Of a stretch of DNA of 34,632 nt, positions 7,613 to 16,993 are shown one piece after another. Made by a program: the position numbers and the translations under genes. The number at the start of each line of letters is the position of its first letter. Position 1 is the stretch's first letter. Source of the DNA: JANQQZ01 sp039179915 (GTDB lineage: Bacteria; Planctomycetota; Phycisphaerae; Phycisphaerales; UBA1924); NCBI GenBank assembly GCA_039179915.1, contig JBCDEF010000002.1, positions 1-34,632 on the forward strand, read 5' to 3'. The notes under the pieces were generated by a model. It saw only the letters and a list, made by a program, of their open reading frames with translations. It was not told where the DNA came from and made no database searches.

Positions 7613-8647
7613 ATGAACACTCGCAAGAAGCATCGCGGATTTACGCTGATCGAGTTGCTGGTCGTGATCGCGATCATCGCGCTGCTGATCGGCATCCTGC
7701 TGCCGGCGCTTGGCAAGGCCCGCCGCTCGGCGCAGCAGCTCAAGGACGCCTCGCAGGTCCGAAACATCCTGCAGGCGCTCGTCATCTTCGCCGGCGACAA
7801 CGACGACAACTACCCGACGCCCAGCCGCCTGGACCGCAACGACTACACGATGCAGGTCGGGGACCTCGGCGACCGCAACCGCGAGAAGGACATCACGGGC
7901 CAGATGATGGCGCCGCTGATCCAGGCCGGCTCGGCCACCGCGGAGATCTTCATCAGCCCGGTCGAGCAGAACCCGGCGATCGAGGCCTACGACGAGTACC
8001 AGACCAGCGAGCCGGAAGCCGCCAACGACGAGCTGCGGGCCCTCTGGGATCCGGCATTCCGCGGCTCGCCCGTGGACACTGAAGGCGACGGCCTGATGAT
8101 CGACTATGGCGCCAACGACGGCACCGGCAACACGTCCTACGCCCACACGCTGCCCTTCGGCCGCCAGACCGGCAAGTGGGCCAACACCTTCTCGGCCGCC
8201 GAGCCGGTCGTCGCGAACCGCGGCCCGCTCTACACGGCCAACGGCGACGGCGACACCCTCATCTGGGAGCTCGAGCCCGACAACGAGCTCAGCCTCGAGT
8301 CGTTCTCGGTGCTGATGCACGGCAGCCGCACAAGCTGGGCCGGCAACATCGGCTACAACGACGGCCGGGTCGATTTCGAGTCCCGCCCTGATCCCGACGG
8401 CGCCGCGGCCATCCAGGTCACCAGCGACGCCGGCGGCGGGGATGCCTTCACCCGCAACGACAACATCTTCGTCGCCGAGGACGATTCCGATGGCATGGTC
8501 ATCGAGCAGGATGACAGCATCGAGAGCGAGCTGAGCTACGACCCGAATGATGAAGACGCGATCCTCCAGCAGCGCAACGCCTTCCTGAAGATCGCGCTGA
8601 GCGCCGGCACGGCGGAAGATGCCACGGTCACGGTCTACCAGGACTGA
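7613..8647 (+). CDS. Prepilin-type N-terminal methylation domain protein 1
   Basis: A 344-residue pseudopilin-like protein. The class III leader is MNTRKKHRG, with prepilin peptidase cleavage expected between Gly9 and Phe10, the conserved Glu five residues into the mature protein, and the hydrophobic helix VVIAIIALLIGILLPAL. The C-terminal part holds a NDGRVDF segment near residue 249, resembling the H-X9-DG module of planctomycete pseudopilins. GGGAGG at 7601-7606 lies six bases before the ATG, a strong ribosome site that fixes the start; a longer upstream frame is noncoding. It is followed by a paralogue. Such proteins are known as type II secretion or type IV pilus-like subunits; the partner machinery is not in the window. 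Confidence 0.93.
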   Translation: MNTRKKHRGFTLIELLVVIAIIALLIGILLPALGKARRSAQQLKDASQVRNILQALVIFAGDNDDNYPTPSRLDRNDYTMQVGDLGDRNREKDITGQMMAPLIQAGSATAEIFISPVEQNPAIEAYDEYQTSEPEAANDELRALWDPAFRGSPVDTEGDGLMIDYGANDGTGNTSYAHTLPFGRQTGKWANTFSAAEPVVANRGPLYTANGDGDTLIWELEPDNELSLESFSVLMHGSRTSWAGNIGYNDGRVDFESRPDPDGAAAIQVTSDAGGGDAFTRNDNIFVAEDDSDGMVIEQDDSIESELSYDPNDEDAILQQRNAFLKIALSAGTAEDATVTVYQD

Positions 8648-8673
8648 TGCCGGGCTGATCTGAAACACACCCT

Positions 8674-8701
8674 GGGGCCTCCGGTGACAGCCGGGGGCCC
8701 C
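8674..8701 (+). terminator. Strong 11-bp hairpin between the pseudopilin genes
   Basis: GGGGCCTCCGG at 8674-8684 pairs with CCGGGGGCCCC at 8691-8701 with a single G-T wobble and a six-base loop. It starts 26 bases after the first pseudopilin stop and ends 49 bases before the second start. No T-run follows, so it may act as a weak or factor-aided terminator, or as a 3'-end stabiliser giving unequal expression of the two genes. Confidence 0.55.
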
Positions 8702-8750
8702 GGCTTTGCGCCCGCGGCGGGATTCGTGGGCGACCATGAAGGAGCCTGGC

Positions 8751-9767
8751 ATGAAGCAGCCTGGAATGATCCGCCGCCAGAACCGCAGCCGCTGCCTCCG
8801 GGACCGCGCAGGCTTCACGCTGATCGAGCTGCTGGTGGTGATCTCGATCATCGCGCTGCTGATCGGCATCCTGCTGCCGGCGCTCGCCGGTGCACGGCGG
8901 GCGGCGCAGCAGGCCCAGGACCAAGCGCAGATCCAGGCGATCATCAAGGGCTTCGAGTTGTGGGCACCCGACAACGACGGCCGCTACCCGCTGCCCAGCG
9001 TGGTCGATCAGAACAACGCGACGCTCGCGGCCGGGGGCAGCCCGCTCGAGAAGGACAACACGGGCAACATCTTCAGCTTGCTCATCGGTGCTGAGATCAT
9101 CCGGGCCGAGGAGCTGGTCAGCCCCGTCGACACCAACGAAAACGTGGAGATCTACAACGACTACCTGAAGACGGAATCGCCCGCGTCGGACGGTGCCAGC
9201 AACGGGCAGTTCGCCAGCTGGGACCCGGGGTTCGCGGGCGTGCCGGGCGAGACCGGCACCGGCACGGGCAACGGCCGGGCGAGCGAGTTGAGCAACAACT
9301 CGTACGGCCATCTTGCGCCGTTCGGCACACGCCGCGGCCAGTGGCAGACCGGCGGCGGCTCGGGGCTCGCGCTCGTCAGCAGCCGCGGACCGGTCTACGA
9401 GTGGGACGGCACGAACGACTGGATCCTGACCACGGACTCGCTCGATTCCAATACGCTTCGGTTCTACACGCCGGAAGACCAGTGGCGTGGCGTCGTCGGC
9501 TTCGGCGACACCAGCGTCCGCGCGATCAACGAGCCGGACCCGGACGGGCTGAATGTCACGCACAGCGACGGGTCGGCGACCGACAACATCTTCATCAACG
9601 AGGACGAAGCCGACGCCATCGGCACCACGCTCGACCGCGACGCCGTCGACCAGGGCGTCAACGCCTATCTCCGCCCGTGGTTCGGTGTCATCGTTGCCGA
9701 TGATGCCGGCAGCGAGACGGTGACGGCCACGCCTTGGGACATCGAGTCGCGCAGCGGCAACGACTGA
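8751..9767 (+). CDS. Prepilin-type N-terminal methylation domain protein 2
   Basis: A paralogue of the preceding gene. From the ATG at 8751 it has 338 residues, with predicted cleavage between Gly21 and Phe22, Glu at mature position 5, and helix VVISIIALLIGILLPAL. Both proteins share the same order of landmarks: an ISPV/VSPVD segment, a SYAH/SYGH element, a RGPLY/RGPVY element, a GYND/GFGD element, and a DNIF end segment. AAGGAG at 8739-8744, six bases before 8751, decides this start over ATG at 8736 or 8766. The leader is longer and more basic than in the first copy. It is convergent with the DUF4139 gene, with 12 bases between the stops. Confidence 0.92.
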   Translation: MKQPGMIRRQNRSRCLRDRAGFTLIELLVVISIIALLIGILLPALAGARRAAQQAQDQAQIQAIIKGFELWAPDNDGRYPLPSVVDQNNATLAAGGSPLEKDNTGNIFSLLIGAEIIRAEELVSPVDTNENVEIYNDYLKTESPASDGASNGQFASWDPGFAGVPGETGTGTGNGRASELSNNSYGHLAPFGTRRGQWQTGGGSGLALVSSRGPVYEWDGTNDWILTTDSLDSNTLRFYTPEDQWRGVVGFGDTSVRAINEPDPDGLNVTHSDGSATDNIFINEDEADAIGTTLDRDAVDQGVNAYLRPWFGVIVADDAGSETVTATPWDIESRSGND

Positions 9768-9779
9768 GCCGGTCTTGAG

Positions 9780-11861
9780 CTACTCGATCGTCAGGCCCCG
9801 CATCCATTCGTCGAGCGCTGAGCGTTTAGTCCGCCGCTCGCTCTCGGCCTCGGCCCGCTGCGTCCGGAGTGTTTCCAGCCGGTCCTCGCTGACTTCGAGC
9901 TGGCGGAGGTAGCGGCTGTAGAGCTGGTCCTGCCGGCTGAGCGGGCCGAGCAGGCCGCGGATCCGGTTCTGGTCCTGCGTGATCGTGGTGATGTCGTTGT
10001 CGAGGTTGCTGACCGCGGCCTGGAGCCGGTTGACCTCGGCGTTTCGGCGGGCGAACTCGCGGGCGGCCGCGAGCACGGCCTCGCTCGCCGCGCCGCTTTG
10101 GTGGTGCCGGAGGACCCAGCTCAGATCGCCACGGGTCAGGCCGACGGTCGAATCGATCGTCCGCCGCTGCGTGACGGCGAGCGTCTCGGCTCCGCTCGGC
10201 TTGAGATCGACCTCGAACCGGTACAGGCTCTCGGTGACCTCGTAGGGGTCGGGGCCGCCGGCGTCGAGTTCCCAGCCGCTGAGCCGCGGCACCTCGACGA
10301 TCATCGTCCGGCCGCGGTCTTCGTCGTTGCTGGTCAGCTCGACGGTCTGGACCGATTCCTCGGCCGAGGTCCGGACATAGACGCCGTCGCGGATGACGAG
10401 TTTTGTCAGCACGCTGCGCTGGTCGGATGAGCGTTCGGTCTGGACATCGAGGTCGACGCCGAAGGCGAGCAGGCGCTCGTCGCCCGCGCCGACGTAGCCG
10501 ATTTGGGCGTCGCCGGCGAAGGCGGTCCCGTCGTAGACGCTGATCGGGCCGGGCATGAGCTTGAGGCCGCTGGTGTTCGTGATCTCGGCCCCGAGCATGG
10601 GGTGGCCGGCGTCGGCGGGGGAGCTGACGGAGACTCTGCGTCCCTGGATGTCGGCCGCGGTGATCGGGAGCATGGCCGACTGCTGCCGGCCGATGGTCAC
10701 CGGGTCGGAGAGGCGGTAGAAGAAGACCTCGCCGGACTGACCCGCGGCGGCAGCGCTAGCCATGGACTGCCGCATTACTTCGGCGTCGGCGAGAACGCTC
10801 TCTGCAAACTCGCCGACGGCTGCGCTCGATGTCAGCCCGAGCGAGTTCTGCCCACGTCCTATCGGAGCCATCTGGTCGCTGCTCGCGCGACCCGCTCTGT
10901 CGCGACCCCGTTCGTCGCCGTCGAAGAAGCTCTGTCCTCCAGCAAAGGCCTTTGACGCCGCGGCCATCTCGATCGGCACCGGTAGCGTCGGCCGGGGCAC
11001 GAACAGCGGCTGCGACAGATCCATCTCGAAGCCCACGGGCCGGCCCGCGACGAGGCTGAGGGTGATGCCGTCCCAGTCGGAGTCGGTCGTGTTCTCGACG
11101 ATCGCCCAGCCCTGGAGGCCGACCGGGTCGCCGCCCTTTTCGGGCAGGATTATGCGGTAGCTGGTCTTCCAGATCGGGGCTTCCTGGACGTAGGCGGCCC
11201 GCACGCGGCGGTCGCCGTTGCCGCGGAGCTCGATCTCGAGCGACCGGCTTCGCTCGGTCCGCTGGGTGGCGAGGGCTTCGAGCAGGGCGTCCATGTCGGC
11301 TCGGAGCTGCGGGTCGTCGAGCGTGAGCGAGCGGATGTCGTGCTCGCTGACGGTGCGGATGCCGGCCGCGGTCAGCACACTGACGCGCTGGGTCTGGACG
11401 ACCGAATCCTGACCGGGCACGGGCCGCGAGACGGTGTCCGTGCCGAGGATGCGGCCGTTGATCGTCGAATCGGTGGTCTCGATCGTGACCGTGGCGCCGC
11501 GGAACGAGGCGAGCAGCTTGGTCAGTGTGATCTGGCTCGGATCGCTGATGCCCAGGGCCTCGACAAGCCGCTTCACGGGCTCGTCTGCGGTGTACGTCAC
11601 GGCACCGACACGGCCGCCGTCGAGGTCCATGACCACGAGCGACTTGAGCAGGTCGTTGATCTGGTCGGCGGTGGCGCTGAGCGTCACGGTCGCATCGCCC
11701 GCGACGGTGCCGGCCCGCTCGAAGGATCCGACGCCCGAGCGGTAGAGCGTGACAGCGGAAACCGGCAGCTCGTCCTGTGACAGCGAGAGACCGGCGGGCA
11801 GACCGGCGGCAATCCCGGCGGTGGCGGCGAGCAGGAGCGTGGTCGGTCGGCGCATGAGCAT
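9780..11861 (-). CDS. Exported DUF4139-domain protein
   Basis: A 693-residue protein with a signal peptide (residues 1 to about 30; hydrophobic LLLAATAGIAAGL core). The segment VTLYRSGVGSFERAG and the later APIWKTSYRIILPE, LQGWAIVENTTDSDWDGI and PLFVPRP are typical of DUF4139/MuiA-like proteins, whose biochemical role is unknown. The last 90 or so residues are charged and predicted to form a coiled coil. The start at 11861 is fixed by AGGAGG at 11869-11874, seven bases upstream. A further 154 upstream codons in frame are Arg/Pro-rich and are the shadow of the divergent gene. Location is probably periplasmic or outer envelope. Confidence 0.88.
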   Translation of the reverse strand: MLMRRPTTLLLAATAGIAAGLPAGLSLSQDELPVSAVTLYRSGVGSFERAGTVAGDATVTLSATADQINDLLKSLVVMDLDGGRVGAVTYTADEPVKRLVEALGISDPSQITLTKLLASFRGATVTIETTDSTINGRILGTDTVSRPVPGQDSVVQTQRVSVLTAAGIRTVSEHDIRSLTLDDPQLRADMDALLEALATQRTERSRSLEIELRGNGDRRVRAAYVQEAPIWKTSYRIILPEKGGDPVGLQGWAIVENTTDSDWDGITLSLVAGRPVGFEMDLSQPLFVPRPTLPVPIEMAAASKAFAGGQSFFDGDERGRDRAGRASSDQMAPIGRGQNSLGLTSSAAVGEFAESVLADAEVMRQSMASAAAAGQSGEVFFYRLSDPVTIGRQQSAMLPITAADIQGRRVSVSSPADAGHPMLGAEITNTSGLKLMPGPISVYDGTAFAGDAQIGYVGAGDERLLAFGVDLDVQTERSSDQRSVLTKLVIRDGVYVRTSAEESVQTVELTSNDEDRGRTMIVEVPRLSGWELDAGGPDPYEVTESLYRFEVDLKPSGAETLAVTQRRTIDSTVGLTRGDLSWVLRHHQSGAASEAVLAAAREFARRNAEVNRLQAAVSNLDNDITTITQDQNRIRGLLGPLSRQDQLYSRYLRQLEVSEDRLETLRTQRAEAESERRTKRSALDEWMRGLTIE

Positions 11862-11977
11862 GGCGGTGCCTCCTGGGCGGTCATCGGCCTCGTGGATAGT
11901 CATCGTCCCGATCGGTTCGACGCGGCCAGCCGGGGATCGGTTCGCGGCCGCGGTGAAAGCGTCTCTACGATCTCTCG

Positions 11978-14959
11978 ATGACCGCTTTGCCCGTGCTGCC
12001 GTCGACCCCCCCGACTCCGAGCGATACCGAGCGCGAGGCGATCGGTCGCGATCTGGCCAACGCGGTCCGCGGCGAGGTCCGCTTCGGCCTGCACGACCGG
12101 ATGCTCTACGCGACCGACGCCTCGATCTACCAGGTCGAGCCGCTGGGCGTGGTCGTTCCCGAGTCGATCGAGGACGCGATGGCGGCGGTGGCCTTCTGTG
12201 CGGGCAGGAGCGTGCCGATGCTGCCGCGGGGTGGCGGGACCAGCCTGGCCGGTCAAGCGGTGGGGCGTTCGGTCGTGATCGACCTTTCGGCGAGCTCGCG
12301 GGCCGTTCGGTCGGTCGATGCAAAATCGCGATCGTGCGAGGTCGATGCGGGCATCACGCTCAGCGAGCTCAACCGGCACCTCGAGCCGACCGGCCTGCTG
12401 TTCGCGCCGGATCCGTCGACGGTGCGGCAGGCGACGGTCGGGGGGTGTATCGGCAATAACGCCGCGGGCACGCGGTCGATCAAGTACGGCCGGACGGCCG
12501 AGAACCTGCTCGGGGTCGACGCGGTGCTGGCCTCGGGCCTGCGGGTGATGTTCGACCGCGGCGCGGCAACGCGCGACCCGGTCGCCCGGCGAATGACCGC
12601 CGAGGTCGTCGACATCGTCCGCCGAAACGAGCGGCTGATCCGCGAGCGGTTCCCCAAGACCCTCCGCCGCAACGCGGCCTACGCGCTGGACATGATTCTC
12701 GCGCAGCTCGACGAGCCCGGCAACGCGCTCGAGAACGTCAACCTGGCGCACCTGCTGTGCGGCTCGGAGGGCACGCTCGCGATGACCGTGGGTGCGAACC
12801 TGAAGCTGCACCCGATTCCGACGCACCGGGCGCTCGGCGTGCTCGGGTTTACGAGTGTGGACGAGGCCATCGCGATGGTCGAGCCGCTGCTGGCGGTCGA
12901 GCCTGCGGCGGTCGAGCTGCTTGACGATCTGATCATCTCGACCGCGCGGCGGAACATCGAGTACGGGCCGTATGTCGACCTGATGCCGCAGCCGGCCGGC
13001 GGTGATCTGGCGGCGGTGCTGTATGTCGAGCTGCTCGAGCAGAGCGGCGACGCGATCGAGGCGGGCCGCGAGAAGCTGCGCTCGATCGTGGGCGGTGCGC
13101 CGTTCGCGTTTTCCACCGACGCGGGCGATATGGCGAAGGCCCTGAAGCTTCGTCAGGCGGGCGAGCCGCTGCTGCACGCGATCCCGGGCGAGCGGAAGCC
13201 GCTCGGGTTCGTCGAGGACAACGCGGTGCCGGTCGAGCGGCTGGGCGAGTTTGTGCGCGGATTCCGGTCGATCGTCGAGTCGCACGGCACGCGGGCTTCG
13301 TTTTATGCGCACGCCTCGGTGGGTGTGCTGCATGTGCGTCCGCTGCTGAGCCTGCGGGACGAGGTGGACCGGAAGGCGGTGGTCGATATCGCCGAGCGGG
13401 TCGCGGAGCTGGCCAAAAGCCTCGGCGGGGTGATGTCGGGCGAGCACGGCGACGGCCGGGCCCGCGGGCCGCTGCTTGAATCGTACTTCGGCCCGGAGCT
13501 GATGCGGGCGTTCCGCGAGGTCAAGGCCGTCTTCGACCCGGACCATCTGCTCAACCCGTGCAACATCGTCGAGCCGGCACCGACATCGACGATCGTTGAG
13601 CGCACCCGCGTCCGGCCGGAGCAAGCCGATGTTGCGGTGCCGGCTGTCGACACGTATTTCGACTACAAAGACCAGACCGATTTCGGTCACGCGATCGAGA
13701 TGTGCAACGGGGCGGGCGTCTGCCGCAAGACCAGCGGCGGGACGATGTGCCCGAGCTACATCGCCACAATGGATGAGCGGCACTCGACCCGCGGCCGGGG
13801 CAACGCGCTGCGGCTGGCGATCACCGGGCAGCTGGGCTCCGGCGGCTCGCCCGCGTGGGACGACGCCGAGACGAAGCAGACGCTCGATCTGTGCCTGAGC
13901 TGCAAGGCGTGCAAGACCGAGTGCCCGAGCAACGTCGATATCTCGCGGCTCAAGGCCGAGTACGCGGCGCAGGGTTTTGATCGCGGCGCGCCTGTGCCGC
14001 TGCAGTCGCGGGTGTTCGCGAATGTGCGGGCGCTGAACCGTCTTGGTGCGCTGACGCCCGGGCTTGCGAACACGGTTAACGCGCTGCCGCCGGTCCGCTC
14101 GCTGATCAACACGGTCCTCGGCTTCGCGCCGCAGCGGTCGCTGCCGCGGTTCGAGCGGCGGCTGTCTCGCAGTCTTGCCAAACCCCCGGCGCCGGATCCG
14201 GCGATGCCCACCGTGCTGCTCTTCGGGGATTGTTTTTGCTCCTTCAACGAGACCTCGATCGGGCACGCGACGGCGCGTGTACTGGGCTCGTTCGGCTACC
14301 GCGTCGTGCTGGCCGATGCCGGTTGCTGCGGCCGGCCGCAGGTCTCGACGGGGCTTCTGGGTTCGGCACGCAGCACGATGGACCGGACGGCAAGCCGTCT
14401 GCTCGCCGCCGTGCGGCGTGAGTCGGCGGTCGCGGTGCTGGTCGCGGAGCCGTCGTGCCTGTCGGCGTTGACCGATGACCTGCTCGAGCTGCGTTTGAAG
14501 GCGCCTATCGCGGAGCGCCGCCGGCTCGCCGAGCTGTGTGCGCTGCCGGAGCAGTTTCTCGCGTCGCGGTGGGACAAGCACCCGCGGCGTCCGGGCTTCC
14601 GCCCGCCCGCCGGCCGCGTGCTGCTGCACGGCCATTGCCATCAGAAGGCTCTTTTGGGCATCGAGAGTTCGGCGGCCGCGCTCCGGCGCGCGTTCGGGGA
14701 CGAGAAGGTCGTCCCGCTCGATACCGGGTGCTGCGGCATGGCCGGCTCGTTCGGGTTTACGGCCGAGCGGTACGAGCTCTCGATGAAGATCGGCGAGCTT
14801 GGCGTCTTCCCGGCGGCCCGCGAGCTCGCGCCCGGCGATGTCTTTGCGGCTCCTGGCACGTCCTGCCGGCACCAGGTGCTCGACGGAGTCGGGATCACCG
14901 CGATGCACCCGATCGAGGTGCTGTCGGCGGGGCTTTCCTCGGCGGATCGTCCAGCGTAG
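11978..14959 (+). CDS. Fused FAD-linked oxidase and Fe-S oxidoreductase
   Basis: A 993-residue fusion of a GlcD-type flavin dehydrogenase with a GlpC-type iron-sulfur subunit, as in YdiJ-like D-2-hydroxyacid dehydrogenases. The N-terminal half has the PCMH FAD site PRGGGTSLAGQAVG and the C-terminal FAD-oxidase segment GEHGDGRARGP. Two 4Fe-4S sites follow: CNGAGVCR (Cys576, 582) with MCPS (Cys591), and CLSCKACKTEC (Cys639, 642, 645, 649). Two CCG motifs, Cys783-784 and Cys918-919, are typical of heterodisulfide-reductase-like electron transfer domains. It likely oxidises a D-2-hydroxyacid (lactate, glycolate or 2-hydroxyglutarate) and passes electrons to quinone. It is divergent from the DUF4139 gene across 116 bases. 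Substrate is not determinable here. Confidence 0.94.
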   Translation: MTALPVLPSTPPTPSDTEREAIGRDLANAVRGEVRFGLHDRMLYATDASIYQVEPLGVVVPESIEDAMAAVAFCAGRSVPMLPRGGGTSLAGQAVGRSVVIDLSASSRAVRSVDAKSRSCEVDAGITLSELNRHLEPTGLLFAPDPSTVRQATVGGCIGNNAAGTRSIKYGRTAENLLGVDAVLASGLRVMFDRGAATRDPVARRMTAEVVDIVRRNERLIRERFPKTLRRNAAYALDMILAQLDEPGNALENVNLAHLLCGSEGTLAMTVGANLKLHPIPTHRALGVLGFTSVDEAIAMVEPLLAVEPAAVELLDDLIISTARRNIEYGPYVDLMPQPAGGDLAAVLYVELLEQSGDAIEAGREKLRSIVGGAPFAFSTDAGDMAKALKLRQAGEPLLHAIPGERKPLGFVEDNAVPVERLGEFVRGFRSIVESHGTRASFYAHASVGVLHVRPLLSLRDEVDRKAVVDIAERVAELAKSLGGVMSGEHGDGRARGPLLESYFGPELMRAFREVKAVFDPDHLLNPCNIVEPAPTSTIVERTRVRPEQADVAVPAVDTYFDYKDQTDFGHAIEMCNGAGVCRKTSGGTMCPSYIATMDERHSTRGRGNALRLAITGQLGSGGSPAWDDAETKQTLDLCLSCKACKTECPSNVDISRLKAEYAAQGFDRGAPVPLQSRVFANVRALNRLGALTPGLANTVNALPPVRSLINTVLGFAPQRSLPRFERRLSRSLAKPPAPDPAMPTVLLFGDCFCSFNETSIGHATARVLGSFGYRVVLADAGCCGRPQVSTGLLGSARSTMDRTASRLLAAVRRESAVAVLVAEPSCLSALTDDLLELRLKAPIAERRRLAELCALPEQFLASRWDKHPRRPGFRPPAGRVLLHGHCHQKALLGIESSAAALRRAFGDEKVVPLDTGCCGMAGSFGFTAERYELSMKIGELGVFPAARELAPGDVFAAPGTSCRHQVLDGVGITAMHPIEVLSAGLSSADRPA

Positions 14960-14980
14960 ACCGGGCTACCCGACAGGGGT

Positions 14981-15928
14981 CTACACCGGCATCGGCACAT
15001 CGCGGAGCATCGCGGCCGCGAGGTCGCGGCGGACCTGCTCGCTGCCGGCCTGGCTGTCGTCCCGCAGGATGAACCGGTGCGCGACGACTTCCGCGAAGTG
15101 CTCGACGATGTCGTCGGTCGTGACATAGTCGCGATCGTGCAGCCTGGCGTTGGCGCGGGCCACGCTCGCGAGCGCGAGCGCGCCGCGTGTGCTCAGGCCC
15201 GCGTCGAGTTCATCGAACCGCCGGCTGCGTTCGGCCAGCGCCTGGATGTATTCTGCGAGCGGGACGGCGAGTGTCGTCGCGTTGGTCGCCGCCTGCATCT
15301 CGCGCACGCGGTCGAGCGCGACCGCAGGCTCGATCGACCGGACCGCGTCGACCCCGCCGCCGTCGAGCAGCACCTTGACCTCGGTGGCCGCGTCGGGATA
15401 GCCGATTGCGGTCTTGATCAGGAACCGGTCGAGCTGGCTTTCCGGGAGCGGGAACGCGCCGATGTGGTCCGCGGGGTTCTGCGTCGCGACGACGAGGAAC
15501 GGCGAGGGCAGCCTGTGGCTCACGCCGTCGACGCTTACGGCGTTCTCGTTCATCGCTTCGAGCAGGGCGCTCTGGGTGCGGGGCGGCGCCCGGTTGATCT
15601 CGTCGGCGATCACGACGTTGGCGAACACCGGGCCGGGGATGAAGCGGAACCCGCCGCTGCCCGAGTCGAAGACGCTGACCCCGATCACATCGGCCGGGAG
15701 CTGGTCGGAGGTCATCTGGACGCGGCGGAACTCGCCGCCGATCGACCTCGCGGCGGCCGAGGCGAGCACGGTCTTTCCGACGCCCGGCACGTCTTCGAGC
15801 AGCAGATGCCCTCCCGCGAGCACGCAGCAGAGCAGGCGGTCGATCGCCTTGGACGAGCCTTGAAACGCTCGGGCGATGGAATCTCGGATGGCGAGGATGT
15901 CGTCCATGGTCACGCGGGTCTCCGGCAT
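14981..15928 (-). CDS. MoxR family AAA+ ATPase
   Basis: A 315-residue AAA+ ATPase. The Walker A motif is DVPGVGKT with Lys52, Walker B is VVIADEIN with Asp109-Glu110, sensor 1 is ATQNP near 149-153, and the sensor 2 region is LSTRGALAL. MoxR proteins act as chaperones for maturing complexes, usually with DUF58 and vWA proteins encoded next door. Here neither neighbour is present: the gene stands alone, convergent with the oxidoreductase and divergent from a membrane protein. ATG at 15928 is chosen; ATG at 15907 is an alternative. Neither has a strong ribosome site. Confidence 0.93.
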   Translation of the reverse strand: MPETRVTMDDILAIRDSIARAFQGSSKAIDRLLCCVLAGGHLLLEDVPGVGKTVLASAAARSIGGEFRRVQMTSDQLPADVIGVSVFDSGSGGFRFIPGPVFANVVIADEINRAPPRTQSALLEAMNENAVSVDGVSHRLPSPFLVVATQNPADHIGAFPLPESQLDRFLIKTAIGYPDAATEVKVLLDGGGVDAVRSIEPAVALDRVREMQAATNATTLAVPLAEYIQALAERSRRFDELDAGLSTRGALALASVARANARLHDRDYVTTDDIVEHFAEVVAHRFILRDDSQAGSEQVRRDLAAAMLRDVPMPV

Positions 15929-16039
15929 CGGTCCGGAGGCACCGACGACCAGTGTATGATGGCCGTTGCCCCCGCATCGACGCTTTCTGCCGCGTGGTGC
16001 GGCGGGCCGAGCCCCGCATCGCGAGCCCGACTTCTTCTT

Positions 16040-16993
16040 ATGTCCCTTGACGCCGAGAGTACCGAAACCGCCGCCGCTCAACGCGGTCTGACGCCCCACG
16101 GCGATGAGCTCGCTATGGAGCTCTCCGGCAGCTTGCCCTGCCTGCGATGCGGCTACAACCTTTCGGGGCTTTCGATCACCGCGGTCTGTCCGGAATGCGG
16201 GAGCGCTGTCCGCGCAACGCTGCTGCGGGTGGTCGATCCGGAAGCGGAAACGCTCGAGCCGCTGTTCGCGCCCCGGCTGACCGCGGCCGGGCTTGTGACG
16301 GTCTCTGTCGCGCCGCTGATCGCCGCGGCCGCGATCTGGATCCAGCGTGTGGCCGATGGGATGTGTGTGATCTTCGATGAGCGGTGTGTGGTGCCGATCA
16401 CCGGTGTGATCGCGGGTGGGTCGCTCGCATTGGCCGCAGTAGCCGGGGGTGTGCTCGTCAGGCCGCACGCGAGAGTGGGCTGGCGATCGTCGGTGGCGGC
16501 GGCGTGCGGTGTGGCCGCGCTGCTCGTGGCCGCCTGGCTGCTCTGGCAGATGCTCGCCGTCGCCGATCTCGGCCGGTCGCCGCCCTATCTCGGCGCCGTT
16601 CCGATGACCGAAGACCGTCTGGTCGACCGCGTCTGGATCGGGTCGCTGCTGACCGCGGCGGTGATGCTGCTTCGGCCGAACGCGCGGATGCTCGCGTTCC
16701 GCTCCGTCGTGCTGCGTCGCGACGCCGACAACCGGCAGCGGCTGCTCGCCGTCGCGCTGGCGCTCCTGCTGACCCTGCTGGGCGACGCCGTGCTGCTGGC
16801 CTGTTCGGGGCGGAGCGGCACGGGTTTTCGGGTCGTCGTGCTGACGGCCCATGTCTTTGTTGTTGTAGGTTCGATGCTCACCACGGCCGGGTTGGTCGCT
16901 GTGCTGCTCGATTCGGTCCGGATCGCGAGGACTCTTGCGCGGCCCTCGCCGCGGTTCCGGGATGTGACCCGCCGGAGCCCCGGGTATGGATGA
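16040..16993 (+). CDS. Zinc-ribbon multi-pass membrane protein
   Basis: A 317-residue protein of unknown function. Near the N-terminus is a zinc ribbon, CLRCGYNL (Cys34, Cys37) and CPEC (Cys50, Cys53), a combination common in planctomycete membrane proteins. About six hydrophobic segments follow, beginning near residue 80. The ribbon should sit in the cytoplasm. ATG at 16040 is preferred; an in-frame ATG at 15956 would add a low-complexity segment. The last eight bases overlap the start of the metallopeptidase gene, so translation is probably coupled. Confidence 0.82.
   Translation: MSLDAESTETAAAQRGLTPHGDELAMELSGSLPCLRCGYNLSGLSITAVCPECGSAVRATLLRVVDPEAETLEPLFAPRLTAAGLVTVSVAPLIAAAAIWIQRVADGMCVIFDERCVVPITGVIAGGSLALAAVAGGVLVRPHARVGWRSSVAAACGVAALLVAAWLLWQMLAVADLGRSPPYLGAVPMTEDRLVDRVWIGSLLTAAVMLLRPNARMLAFRSVVLRRDADNRQRLLAVALALLLTLLGDAVLLACSGRSGTGFRVVVLTAHVFVVVGSMLTTAGLVAVLLDSVRIARTLARPSPRFRDVTRRSPGYG

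Noticed and set aside
11862..12323. N-terminal extension of the DUF4139 gene
   Set aside because: The extra residues are Arg/Pro/Ser-rich and overlap the divergent oxidoreductase; a signal peptide and AGGAGG ribosome site mark the start at 11861.
11900..14908. Minus-strand open frame of about 1000 codons
   Set aside because: It is the reverse-strand shadow of the FAD/Fe-S oxidoreductase; its translation is Arg/His/Gln-rich and low in hydrophobic core, whereas the plus strand shows complete catalytic motifs.
15929..16852. N-terminal extension of MoxR on the minus strand
   Set aside because: It is antisense to the zinc-ribbon membrane protein and lacks family features; AAA+ similarity begins just after 15928.
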